From assembly GCA_036520715.1 (NCBI GenBank), contig DATDJF010000237.1:1-7939 (forward strand): a DNA stretch of 7,939 nucleotides. Reading direction: 5' to 3'. This DNA is from JAEUPI01 sp036520715 (lineage in GTDB: Bacteria; Pseudomonadota; Gammaproteobacteria; Burkholderiales; Burkholderiaceae_C). A program made the translations under genes and the position numbers. Shown here piece by piece: positions 1 to 7,262 of the stretch. The notes under the pieces were generated by a model. The model was not told where the DNA came from, searched no databases, and worked only from the letters and a program-made list of their open reading frames with translations. Each line of letters starts with the position of its first letter. Position 1 is the stretch's first letter.

Positions 1-25
1 AAGCCTCACGACCAGAGAGCGCATC

Positions 26-769
26 ATGTCCGCACGTTTCGTTTCGTTGATCGCCTCCGCCGCGTTCACGCTGCTCGCGCAAGCCACCGCACTTGGCGCC
101 GACGCCAAAGACGCCGCACCGGCGACACCCGCTGCCGTGACCGCAGCGACGCCCGCGACCCCGGCTGCCATCGCGCCAGGCGCTGCCGCTCCGGCCGCGG
201 CCACCCTTTCCGCCCAGCCCGCCGCTGCCACGCCGGCGGCTGCAGCGGCACCGGATGCGGCCGCCAGTGCGCCGCTGGGTGCCAAGGATTCGGTCACCGC
301 CGCCGTGGCCCCGGCCGCAGCGCCGGCCAGTCTGGACAACCGCATCCAGGAGCTCAAGGGCGACGTGATCCGCCTCAACCGCGATTTGCTGGTGCTCGAA
401 GAGGAGCTGCTGTTCCCGGCCAACACGCAGGTGGCGCTGTTCGTGTCGATGGACGTGGGCAAGCTGTTCGAGCTCGACTCGGTGCAGATCAAGCTCGACG
501 ACAAGGTGGTGACCAACTACCTGTACACGCCGCTGGAAGTGCAGGCGCTGCACCGCGGCGGCGTGCAGCGCGTGTACCTGGGCAACCTGAAGGCTGGCAC
601 GCACGAGATCGTCGCCTTCTTCACCGGCGGCGGCCCGCACTACCGCGACTACAAGCGCGGCGCCACCGTCAAGTTCGACAAGGGCACCGATCCCAAGTAC
701 ATCGAATTGCGCATCAAGGACTCCACCGGGAAATTGCAGCCCGAGTTCGACGTCAAGGTCTGGCAGTAG
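26..769 (+). CDS. Exported protein with Ala/Pro-rich linker, coiled coil and C-terminal beta-rich domain
   Basis: A 247-residue protein of unknown function. Residues 1-24 form a signal peptide with a basic start, a hydrophobic core and a probable cleavage at or near the Ala-Leu-Gly before Ala25. Residues about 25-102 are almost entirely Ala, Pro and Thr, as in a flexible periplasmic linker. Residues about 103-130 (LDNRIQELKGDVIRLNRDLL onward, then an acidic LEEE stretch) have heptad spacing of leucines typical of a short coiled coil. Residues about 131-247 alternate hydrophobic and charged residues with Gly turns, suggesting a compact beta-sandwich-like domain ending in VKVWQ. The ATG at 26 has a weak purine-rich ribosome site (AGAGAG, 14-19). 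The stop lies 5 bases before the next gene, so the two are probably co-transcribed. I recognise the family only as a companion of TPR/ExbB/ExbD clusters. A periplasmic adaptor role is inferred from context. Confidence 0.85.
   Translation: MSARFVSLIASAAFTLLAQATALGADAKDAAPATPAAVTAATPATPAAIAPGAAAPAAATLSAQPAAATPAAAAAPDAAASAPLGAKDSVTAAVAPAAAPASLDNRIQELKGDVIRLNRDLLVLEEELLFPANTQVALFVSMDVGKLFELDSVQIKLDDKVVTNYLYTPLEVQALHRGGVQRVYLGNLKAGTHEIVAFFTGGGPHYRDYKRGATVKFDKGTDPKYIELRIKDSTGKLQPEFDVKVWQ
98..331 (+). other. Low-complexity Ala/Pro/Thr-coding tract
   Basis: This codes for residues 25-102 of the first gene. It is dominated by GCN and CCN codons (Ala and Pro) with scattered Thr and Val. There is no exact tandem unit, so it is a compositional linker rather than a true repeat array. 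Alternative frames here also stay open and produce Arg-rich or Ala-rich shadow ORFs because of the composition. Confidence 0.7.
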
Positions 770-774
770 CAGCA

Positions 775-2676
775 ATGCGCGTTGAGCGAATGATCGGCCC
801 GATCGCGCGGCGCACGAGCGCCGCGTTGGCTTGCGTGGTTGTGGCGATGGCGGTGCACGCCGCCGAGGCGCCCAAGCCGCAAGTGATCGTCGATCCGCAC
901 TACGGCGACACGCTGTTCCAGTTCTTCCAGGACCGCTACTTCACGGCCATCACCGGCTTGATGGCCTCGCAGCACTTCAACCGCGTCGCGCAGCACGCCG
1001 ACGAGGCCGAGGTGCTGCGCGGCGGCATGCTGCTGTCGTACGGCATGCACAAGGAAGCCGGCGACATCTTCGCGCAGCTGATCGAGAAGGGCGCGGCGCC
1101 GCCGGTGCGCGACCGCGCCTGGTACTACCTGGCCAAGATCCGCTACCAGCGCGGCTTCCTCGACCAGGCCGACGATGCGATGGCACGCATCGAAAACAAC
1201 CTGCCGCCCGAGATGCAGGAAGAGCGCGTGCTGCTGCAGGCGCAGCTGCTGATGGCGCGCGAGGACTATGCCGGCGCCGCCAAGGTGCTGGAGACGCTCA
1301 CGAAGAGCAGCACTGCCGGGCTCTACGCACGCTACAACCTCGGTGTCGCGCTGGTGCGCTCGGGCGATGCCGCCGGCGGCATCGTGATGCTCGACGAACT
1401 CGGCAAGAGCCCGGCGCCCACCGAGGAGCTGAAGGCGCTGCGTGACAAGGCCAACGTCGCGCTCGGCTTCGCCGCGCTGACCGACGACAAGCCGGAGGCG
1501 GCGCGCGCCTTTCTCGAACGCGTGCGACTGTCGAGCATGCTCGCCAACAAGGCGCTGCTCGGCTTCGGCTGGGCGTCGGCGGCGTTGAAGCAGCCCAAGC
1601 AGGCGCTGGTGCCCTGGACCGAGCTCACCGGCAGCCGCGATGCCAGCGACGCCGCGGTGCTCGAGGCGCGCATCGCGGTGGCCTTCGCCTACGCCGAGCT
1701 CGGCGCCTACGGCCAGTCGCTCGATCGTTATCAACAAGCCATCGGCGCGTTCGATCGCGAGAACGTCGCGCTCGACGAGTCGATCGGCGCCATCCGCGCC
1801 GGCAAGCTGCTCGACGGGCTGCTCGCCAAGAACCCGGGCGACGAAATGGGCTGGTTCTGGAACATCCAGGAGCTGCCCGACCTGCCGCATGCCGGTCACC
1901 TGACGCAGGTGCTGGCGCGGCACGAATTCCAGGAAGCGTTCAAGAACTGGCGCGACCTGCGCTTCCTGACCAAGAATCTGCAGGGCTGGGCCGATGCGCT
2001 GGGTGTCTACAAGGACATGCTGGCCAACCGCCGCCAGGCCTATGCCGAGCGGCTGCCCAAGGTGCGCGAGCAGGCGATGCAAGGGCAGCAGGGCATCGAG
2101 GCGATGACCAAGCGCCGCGATGAGTTGACCGCCGAGGTCGACAAGGCGCAGGCCGAAGGCGACCACACCGCGCTGGTCGACGCCGCGCGGCGTGCCCAGC
2201 TCGACCGCGTGGTCGACATGCGCGCGATCCTCGAGCGCTCGGGCAACGACCCTGAGGTGGCCGCTGCGGCCGAGCGCGTGCGCCGCGTCGCCGGCGCGCT
2301 GACCTGGCAGCTCGCGCAGGAACACCCCGATCGATTGTGGAACGCGCGCAAGTCGTTGCGCACCATCAACACCGAGCTCGAACTGGCGCGTGCGCGTGAC
2401 GAGGCGCTGGCGCAAGCCCAGCGCGACGAGCCGCTGCGGCAGGAGCAGTTCGCCGCCCGCATCGCCGAGCTCGAGGCCAGCGTGCGCGGCATGATCCCGC
2501 GGGTGGCGGCGCTGACGCTCGAGCAGCAGGGCCAGGTGCAGGAGCTGGCGGTGGCCGAGCTCACCCGCCAGAAGGAGCGCCTGGTCGAATACACCACGCA
2601 GGCGCGCTTCGCGGTGGCGCAGTTGTACGACCGCGCCGCTCTGGCCCGGAACCCCGACGATGTCAGCAAGCCGTAA
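775..2676 (+). CDS. Exported TPR-like helical protein with C-terminal coiled coil
   Basis: A 633-residue, almost wholly alpha-helical protein. The N-terminus is a signal peptide (ARRTSAALACVVVAMAVHAA, then EAPKP), so the mature protein should be periplasmic. Either Met1 (775) or Met6 (790) could be the start, since neither has a strong ribosome site. Residues about 45-330 contain degenerate TPR-type helix pairs, for example around 113-140, 150-175, 183-210, 222-250 and 295-325. Residues 358-400 form a distinctive Trp/aromatic-rich block (GWFWNIQELPDLPHAGHLTQ, then a stretch containing HEFQEAFKNWRDL), which looks like the conserved core of the family. Residues about 415-610 are charged, Gln/Glu/Arg-rich helices that look like coiled coil. 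It begins 5 bases after the upstream stop and overlaps the next gene by 17 bases. A periplasmic scaffold role for the downstream ExbB/ExbD motor is inferred. No enzyme motif is visible. Confidence 0.88.
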   Translation: MRVERMIGPIARRTSAALACVVVAMAVHAAEAPKPQVIVDPHYGDTLFQFFQDRYFTAITGLMASQHFNRVAQHADEAEVLRGGMLLSYGMHKEAGDIFAQLIEKGAAPPVRDRAWYYLAKIRYQRGFLDQADDAMARIENNLPPEMQEERVLLQAQLLMAREDYAGAAKVLETLTKSSTAGLYARYNLGVALVRSGDAAGGIVMLDELGKSPAPTEELKALRDKANVALGFAALTDDKPEAARAFLERVRLSSMLANKALLGFGWASAALKQPKQALVPWTELTGSRDASDAAVLEARIAVAFAYAELGAYGQSLDRYQQAIGAFDRENVALDESIGAIRAGKLLDGLLAKNPGDEMGWFWNIQELPDLPHAGHLTQVLARHEFQEAFKNWRDLRFLTKNLQGWADALGVYKDMLANRRQAYAERLPKVREQAMQGQQGIEAMTKRRDELTAEVDKAQAEGDHTALVDAARRAQLDRVVDMRAILERSGNDPEVAAAAERVRRVAGALTWQLAQEHPDRLWNARKSLRTINTELELARARDEALAQAQRDEPLRQEQFAARIAELEASVRGMIPRVAALTLEQQGQVQELAVAELTRQKERLVEYTTQARFAVAQLYDRAALARNPDDVSKP

Positions 2677-5479
2677 CCCGACATCGCGTGCGTGGCACCT
2701 GCTGGCGCTGTCGGCAGCGCTGGCGCTGGCTGGTTGCGCCGGCAAACGCGCGGCCGACGACGACAAGGCGCCGACGCTCAAGACACTGGTAGGCAAGGAA
2801 GTCGACGTGCCCGAAGACAAGGGCATCAAGGCCGATGTCGGCGACGCCATCGCCGCCTATCGCAAGTTCCTCGAGACCGCGCCCAAGGCGCAGCAGCGCA
2901 CCGAGGCGATGCGCCGCCTTGGCGATCTCGAGATGGACGCCGCCGACGACCGCATGGCCAGCGGCGCCGCGGCCACACCCGACTACAAGCTGGCGATCGC
3001 GCGCTACCAGGAATACCTCAAGGAGCATCCCAAGGATCCCGGCAACGACCGCGTGCTGTACCAGCTCGCGCGTGCGCAGGAGCAGGGTGGCGAGCTCGAA
3101 GCGGCGATCAAGACGCTCGACCGGCTGGTCGCCGAGTACCCCAAGACCCAGCACTTCGACGAGGCGCAGTTCCGCCGCGGCGAAATCCTGTTCGCGACGC
3201 GCGAGTATGCGAAGGCCGAACTCGCGTTCGACGCGGTGATGAAGGGCGACTCCGGCAATCCGTTCCGCGAGCGCGCGCTCTACATGCACGGCTGGTCGTT
3301 GTTCAAGCAGGCCCGCCTGGAGGACGCGCTCAATTCGTTCTTCAGCGTGCTCGACCTCAAGCCGGCATTGAGCGACGACGAGGCCGACCTCGCCGACCTG
3401 AAGGCGCTGACACGCGGCGAACGTGAGCTGGTCGAAGACACCTTCCGTGTCATGAGCATCAGCCTGCAGAACCTGCAGGGTCCTGCGTCGATCCCGCCGT
3501 ACATCAACAGCGCCGAGCGGCGCGGCTACGAGTTCCGCGTGTACCAGCAACTCGGTGAGCTGTACATCAAGCAAGACCGCGTCAAGGATGCCGCCGACAC
3601 CTTCGGCGCGTTCGTCAAGCAGCAGCCGATGCATGCGCAGGCGCCGCAGCTGCAGGCGCGCGTGATCGAAATCTACCAGGCCAACGGCTTCGCCACGCTG
3701 GCGCTCGACGCCAAGAAGGACTACGTCTCGCGCTACGGCATCGACAGCGAGTTCCGCAAGGCCAACCCCGAGGGCTGGGAGCGCGCGCAGCCGCTGGTCA
3801 AGACCCACCTCACCGAGCTGGCGCGGCACCACCATGCGCTGGCGCAGAAGTCCAAGGCCAGCGCGGACTACCAGGAGGCGGTGCGCTGGTACCGCGCCTA
3901 CATCACGTCGTTCCCCGACGACCCCGACACCGCGCAGAACAACTTCCTGCTGGCCGAGCTGCTGTTCGAGGACAAGCAGCTCCTCGACGCCGCCACTGAA
4001 TACGAGAAGACGGCCTACGGCTACCCCGCACATGCCAAGAGCGCCGACGCCGGCTATTCGGCGCTGCTCAGCTACGCCGGGCTCGAGAAGGCCGCGGCGG
4101 CCAACGAGCTGCCGGCGCTGCAACGCACCAGCGTCGACAGCGCGCTGCGGTTCGCGAAGGCTTTCCCGGCCGATCCGCGAGCCGGCTCGGTGCTGACCAA
4201 CGCGTCGGAGAAGCTCTTCGGCCTGCGCGACGAGCGCGCCGCCGAAGTGGCCCAGTTGGTGCTGAAGCTCGATCCACCGGCCGCACCCGAGCAGCGTCGC
4301 GTGGCCTGGACCGTGATCTCGCACAGCGCTTTCGACAAGGGCGCATTTGCCGACGCGGAGAAGGGTTATCGCGAGGTGATCGCGCTGACGCCCGAGCGCG
4401 ACCCCAAGCGCAACGAGCTGGTCGAGCGCCTGGCCGCCTCGGTGTACAAGCAGGGCGAGCAGGCACGCGCCGCCGGCAATTTGCGCGAAGCCGTGGGCCA
4501 CTTCGATCGGGTGGCAGTGGTGGCACCGACGTCCAGCATCCGCGTCAACGCACAGTACGACGCCGCGGCGTCGCTGATCGCGCTGAAGGATTGGGATGCC
4601 GCGACGCAGGCGCTCGAAGCATTCCGTCGCAACAACCCCAACCATCCGCTGGCGGCCGAGGTCGGCCCCAAGCTCGCATTGGCGTACCTGGAAAAAGGCC
4701 AGGGCGCGCAGGCGGCGGTCGAGTTCGAGCGACTGGCCGCGACGAGCAAGGATCCCAAGCTGGCGCAGTCGTCGCTGTGGCAGGCCGCCGAGCTCTACGA
4801 GAAGAGCGGCTCGCGTACGGCCGCGGCCAGGGCCTACGAACGGTATCTGAAGCTGTACCCCGACTCGCTGGAGACCGGCATCGAAGTGCGCTACCGGCTC
4901 GCGCAGATGGCCAAGGCCGATGGCAACGCCGCACGCGAGTTCGCGCTGATGAAGGAGATCCACCAGGCCGATCTCACCGGCGGCACCCGGCGCACCGACC
5001 GCACACGTTTTCTCGGTGCGACGGCTGCATTGGCGATGGCCGAGCCGGTCGCCGATGCGTATCGAAAGGTTGCATTGGTCGAGCCGCTGGCGAAGAACTT
5101 GAAACTGAAAAAAACAAAGATGGAAGAAGCGTTGAAGGCCTATGCAGCAGCGGCAAACTACGGCGTGGCCGACATCACGACCGCAGCGACTTATCACACC
5201 GCATCGCTGTATCAGGACTTCGGCAAAGCTATGCTCACTTCGCAGCGGCCCAAGAAGTTGAACAAGGCCGAGCTCGAACAGTACAACGTGATGCTCGAGG
5301 AGCAAGCGTTCCCGTTCGAAGAGAAGGCCACCGAACTGCACGAGGTCAACGCCAAGCGCGCGGCCTCGGGCATCTACGACAAGTGGGTGCAAGAGAGCTT
5401 CAAGTCGCTGGCCGCGTTGCGGCCGGTGCGCTACGGCAAATTGGAGCGCAGTGAAAGCGTGATCGATGCGATTCGTTGA
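2660..5479 (+). CDS. Large TPR-repeat lipoprotein
   Basis: A 939-residue lipoprotein. The signal sequence ends in the lipobox LAGC with Cys26 as the lipidated residue. Ala at +2 is not an inner-membrane retention signal, so outer-membrane sorting is expected. The rest is a long solenoid of TPR-like units of the BamD/YbgF/CpoB kind. Clear units lie near residues 62-92, 109-122, 130-160, 167-196, 204-233, 294-322, 404-420, 425-456, 563-580, 590-622, 627-660, 670-695 and 703-735. The last 130 residues or so (about 812-935) are different: a Lys-rich entry (LKLKKTKMEEALKAY) leads into a block with YHTASLYQDFGKAM and YNVMLEEQAFPFEEKATELHE, which looks like a conserved terminal module. The ATG at 2660 is the only ATG or GTG start before the signal peptide. 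It lies inside the end of the previous gene, so translation is probably coupled. The following lipoprotein overlaps it by 14 bases. The overall build resembles the large TPR proteins of Myxococcus Glt/Nfs machines; orthology is not shown. Confidence 0.92.
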   Translation: MSASRNPTSRAWHLLALSAALALAGCAGKRAADDDKAPTLKTLVGKEVDVPEDKGIKADVGDAIAAYRKFLETAPKAQQRTEAMRRLGDLEMDAADDRMASGAAATPDYKLAIARYQEYLKEHPKDPGNDRVLYQLARAQEQGGELEAAIKTLDRLVAEYPKTQHFDEAQFRRGEILFATREYAKAELAFDAVMKGDSGNPFRERALYMHGWSLFKQARLEDALNSFFSVLDLKPALSDDEADLADLKALTRGERELVEDTFRVMSISLQNLQGPASIPPYINSAERRGYEFRVYQQLGELYIKQDRVKDAADTFGAFVKQQPMHAQAPQLQARVIEIYQANGFATLALDAKKDYVSRYGIDSEFRKANPEGWERAQPLVKTHLTELARHHHALAQKSKASADYQEAVRWYRAYITSFPDDPDTAQNNFLLAELLFEDKQLLDAATEYEKTAYGYPAHAKSADAGYSALLSYAGLEKAAAANELPALQRTSVDSALRFAKAFPADPRAGSVLTNASEKLFGLRDERAAEVAQLVLKLDPPAAPEQRRVAWTVISHSAFDKGAFADAEKGYREVIALTPERDPKRNELVERLAASVYKQGEQARAAGNLREAVGHFDRVAVVAPTSSIRVNAQYDAAASLIALKDWDAATQALEAFRRNNPNHPLAAEVGPKLALAYLEKGQGAQAAVEFERLAATSKDPKLAQSSLWQAAELYEKSGSRTAAARAYERYLKLYPDSLETGIEVRYRLAQMAKADGNAAREFALMKEIHQADLTGGTRRTDRTRFLGATAALAMAEPVADAYRKVALVEPLAKNLKLKKTKMEEALKAYAAAANYGVADITTAATYHTASLYQDFGKAMLTSQRPKKLNKAELEQYNVMLEEQAFPFEEKATELHEVNAKRAASGIYDKWVQESFKSLAALRPVRYGKLERSESVIDAIR

Positions 5480-6230
5480 GACGCTCAAGCCCCTCGTCAC
5501 GCTGGCGCTGCCGGCGGCCGTGGTTGCGGCGTTGTCCGGTTGCGCGTCGATGCCCGACCCGATGGCCGTGGTCAAGCAAGTCACCGGCACGAGCGACAGC
5601 AAGCCCGCGCAAGCCCAGGCCACCGCACCCGCCGCGCCTGCGCCGGCCGAACGCGCGGCTGCTGCCGACAAGGGGGTGCCGTCGCCGACCGTCGCTGCGC
5701 CTGCACAGGCGGAGCCCGAAGCGCCGGTGGACCCGCGCGCGTCAGCCGCCTTCGATACCGCGCGCCGCGCGATGCGCGCCGGCCGCAACGACGAGGCCGA
5801 GCGTCAGTTGAAGGCACTCGCCCAATCGAACCCCGAGCTCGGCGGCGTGCACGCGAACCTGGGGTTGTTGTACCGCCAGGCCGGCAAGCTGCCCGAGGCC
5901 GCTGCGGCACTCGAGAAGGCCGTGCAGACGAGCCCACGGCAGGCGGTGTTCCACAACCACCTGGGCATCGTCTATCGCCAGCAGGGCCTGTTCACCAAGG
6001 CGCGCGACGCCTACGAGAAAGCGATCGCGATCGACGCGAGCTACGCATCGCCGGTGCTCAACCTCGGCATCTTGAGCGATCTGTATCTGCAGGACCGCAA
6101 GCGTGCGCTGGCGCTGTACGACCAGTACCTGGCGATGGCAGGCGGCGACGCAGCGGTCACCAAGTGGGTGGCCGACCTGAAGAACCGCAAGGACGACCAC
6201 GTGGCGATGAGCCTGAAGGAAAGGCAATGA
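5466..6230 (+). CDS. Small TPR lipoprotein
   Basis: A 254-residue lipoprotein. The signal peptide ends in the lipobox LSGC with Cys26 lipidated and Ala at +2, consistent with the outer membrane. Residues about 43-90 are an Ala/Pro-rich linker. Residues about 93-226 form four TPR units, three of them close to canonical: 93-122 (AFDTARRAMRAGRNDEAERQ), 127-157 (HANLGLLYRQAGKLPEAAAA), 161-191 (VFHNHLGIVYRQQGLFTKAR), and a looser one at 195-226. The C-terminus (VADLKNRKDDHVAMSLKERQ) is charged. It starts 14 bases inside the preceding lipoprotein gene without a strong ribosome site, and its stop shares ATGA with the next start, so its expression is tied to both neighbours. A linker plus TPR block on an outer-membrane anchor fits a reach-across-the-periplasm contact to the motor. 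AglT/GltE-type proteins of Myxococcus are also described as TPR lipoproteins, but equivalence is only an inference. Confidence 0.92.
   Translation: MRFVETLKPLVTLALPAAVVAALSGCASMPDPMAVVKQVTGTSDSKPAQAQATAPAAPAPAERAAAADKGVPSPTVAAPAQAEPEAPVDPRASAAFDTARRAMRAGRNDEAERQLKALAQSNPELGGVHANLGLLYRQAGKLPEAAAALEKAVQTSPRQAVFHNHLGIVYRQQGLFTKARDAYEKAIAIDASYASPVLNLGILSDLYLQDRKRALALYDQYLAMAGGDAAVTKWVADLKNRKDDHVAMSLKERQ
6216..6220 (+). promoter_or_regulatory. Ribosome binding site for the 96-aa secreted protein
   Basis: AAGGA lies 6 bases before the ATG at 6227, inside the last codons of the upstream TPR lipoprotein gene. This supports choosing the ATGA-overlapping start over the much longer open frame that begins upstream at 5540. 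Confidence 0.7.
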
Positions 6231-6517
6231 CGCTGCTGCGCGCGCTGGTGCTTGCCGTGGCCGCGCTCGCCGCGATGCCGGCGCTTGCCCAGGACCGTGC
6301 CGACATCGAGCGCACCCAGATCATCGGCAACCGCGAGCTGCCCAAGGTGCTCTACATCGTGCCGTGGAAGAAGCCGTTGCAGGGCGACCTGTCCGGCCGG
6401 CCGCCCGGCGGCGTGCTCGACGAGGTGCTGGCGCCGGTCGACCGCGACGTGTTCCGCCGCCAGGTGCGCTACGACGCCATGGCCACGCCGCCCGTGGCAG
6501 TGCCGGCCGCGAAGTGA
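6227..6517 (+). CDS. Small secreted protein of unknown function
   Basis: A 96-residue protein. Residues 1-21 are a clear signal peptide (hydrophobic LLRALVLAVAALAAMPALA) with cleavage expected after Ala-Leu-Ala, before Gln22. The mature part is about 75 residues with a conspicuous core at 32-50 (IIGNRELPKVLYIVPWKKP), followed by a Gly/Pro-rich turn and an acidic/basic tail (DEVLAPVDRDVFRRQVRY). There is no transmembrane segment after the signal, no cysteine and no enzyme motif. The start chosen shares ATGA with the stop of the upstream gene and has a good AAGGA site. The same frame is open far upstream to 5540, but that part is an out-of-frame shadow of the lipoprotein gene. It sits just before the ExbB-like gene. 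A small periplasmic cofactor of the motor or scaffold is the simplest guess. I do not recognise a named family. Confidence 0.82.
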   Translation: MTLLRALVLAVAALAAMPALAQDRADIERTQIIGNRELPKVLYIVPWKKPLQGDLSGRPPGGVLDEVLAPVDRDVFRRQVRYDAMATPPVAVPAAK

Positions 6518-6556
6518 CTTTCCGAATTTCCAACTGCCCAGCAGTCCGATCAAGCG

Positions 6557-6563
6557 ACAGGAG
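6557..6563 (+). promoter_or_regulatory. Strong ribosome binding site for the ExbB-like gene
   Basis: ACAGGAG ends 6 bases before the ATG at 6570, which is near-ideal spacing. It decides the start: the adjacent in-frame GTG at 6567 would leave only 3 bases of spacing. It is the best ribosome site in the window and lies in the largest intergenic gap (6518-6569). No hairpin terminator or convincing promoter is visible in that gap. Confidence 0.75.
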
Positions 6564-6569
6564 TGAGTG

Positions 6570-7226
6570 ATGAGTACGTTCGACACCGCGGTGAAATTCT
6601 TTCAGGACAGCGGCCTGTTCATCTATCCCAGCATCCTGATCATGGCGCTGGGCCTGACGATCGCCATCGAGCGTTTCGTCTTCCTCAACCGCGCACGCGC
6701 CGAGAACCGCAAGCTGTGGGAGCACATGCTGCCGATGCTGCAGAACGGCAAGTTCAAGGAAGTGCAGCACGTGTCGGGCAAGTCCGACGCCGCGATCGGC
6801 AAGATCGTCTCCAATGGCCTGCAGCGCATGCAAAGCCCGGCGCGCCGTGAAGACATCGACGCCGCGATGGAGGAGGGCATGATGGAAATCGTGCCGCGCC
6901 TGGAGAAGCGCACCCACTACATCGCCACCTTCGCCAACGTGATCACGCTGGTCGGCTTGCTGGGCACGATCATCGGCCTGATCAAGGGCTTCACCGCAGT
7001 GGCCAGCGTCAACCCGGCCGAGAAGGCCGAGATGCTGTCGGCGTCGATCTCGATCGCGATGAACAACACCGCGTTCGCGCTGATGGTGGCGATCCCGTTC
7101 CTGCTGATCCACGCCTTCCTGCAGGCGCGCACCGCCGAGATCGTCGACGGCCTCGAGGCCGCCAAGATCAGCTTCCTGAACCTGGTGCAACGCATCAAGT
7201 CGGAAACCGCGCCGGCCGCACGCTGA
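6570..7226 (+). CDS. MotA/TolQ/ExbB proton channel family protein
   Basis: A 218-residue inner-membrane subunit of an ExbB/TolQ-type motor, which with ExbD/TolR partners converts the proton motive force into movement across the periplasm. The usual three-helix topology is visible: TM1 about 16-39 (IYPSILIMALGLTIAIERFV), a cytoplasmic region 40-115 rich in charge, TM2 about 118-145 and TM3 about 158-184. The family signature is in TM2 (TLVGLLGTIIGLIKGF) with Thr133 at the position of E. coli ExbB Thr148. In TM3, NNTAFALMVAIPFLL places Thr167 at ExbB Thr181. ExbB Glu176 aligns to Ile162, so that acidic residue is absent. Length is normal for the family. It has its own strong ribosome site. The partner subunits follow after a 36-base gap. 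It is closer in context to AglR-type motors with two ExbD partners than to TonB-linked ExbB; that is inference. Confidence 0.95.
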   Translation: MSTFDTAVKFFQDSGLFIYPSILIMALGLTIAIERFVFLNRARAENRKLWEHMLPMLQNGKFKEVQHVSGKSDAAIGKIVSNGLQRMQSPARREDIDAAMEEGMMEIVPRLEKRTHYIATFANVITLVGLLGTIIGLIKGFTAVASVNPAEKAEMLSASISIAMNNTAFALMVAIPFLLIHAFLQARTAEIVDGLEAAKISFLNLVQRIKSETAPAAR

Positions 7227-7262
7227 TTCGCCTTTAGCCCGCAGCTCCTAACCGAGACCGTC

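Noticed and set aside
649..2850. A 733-codon open frame on the minus strand opposite the second gene.
   Set aside because: Same codon-aligned antisense effect as above, in phase with the 775-2676 gene. It has no recognisable domain and overlaps three convincing + strand genes.
5108..5114. A7 run as a possible programmed frameshift site in the large TPR gene.
   Set aside because: The run is in the frame AAA-AAA-A and does not fit the X-XXY-YYZ slippery heptamer. The reading frame continues intact with sensible protein on both sides, so no recoding is needed.
2663..5788. A 1041-codon open frame on the minus strand opposite the large TPR lipoprotein gene.
   Set aside because: It lies in the codon-aligned antisense phase, where stops arise only from sense TTA, CTA or TCA codons. 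These are nearly absent in this GC-rich gene; the antisense frame ends exactly at the TCA codon of Ser2. Its product is Arg/Leu/His/Gly-rich without domain character, while the + strand has lipobox and TPR motifs.
5540..6226. Long N-terminal extension in the frame of the small secreted protein.
   Set aside because: The upstream part translates to Arg/Gly/Ala-rich low-complexity sequence in a shifted frame over the TPR lipoprotein. The signal peptide, ribosome site and ATGA overlap all place the true start at 6227.
6567..6569. GTG start one codon before the ATG of the ExbB-like gene.
   Set aside because: It would leave only 3 bases to the strong AGGAG site, whereas ATG at 6570 has 6 bases.
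6518..6569. Possible terminator or promoter in the largest intergenic gap.
   Set aside because: No inverted repeat followed by a T run and no convincing -35/-10 pair could be seen; only the ribosome site for the next gene is supported.
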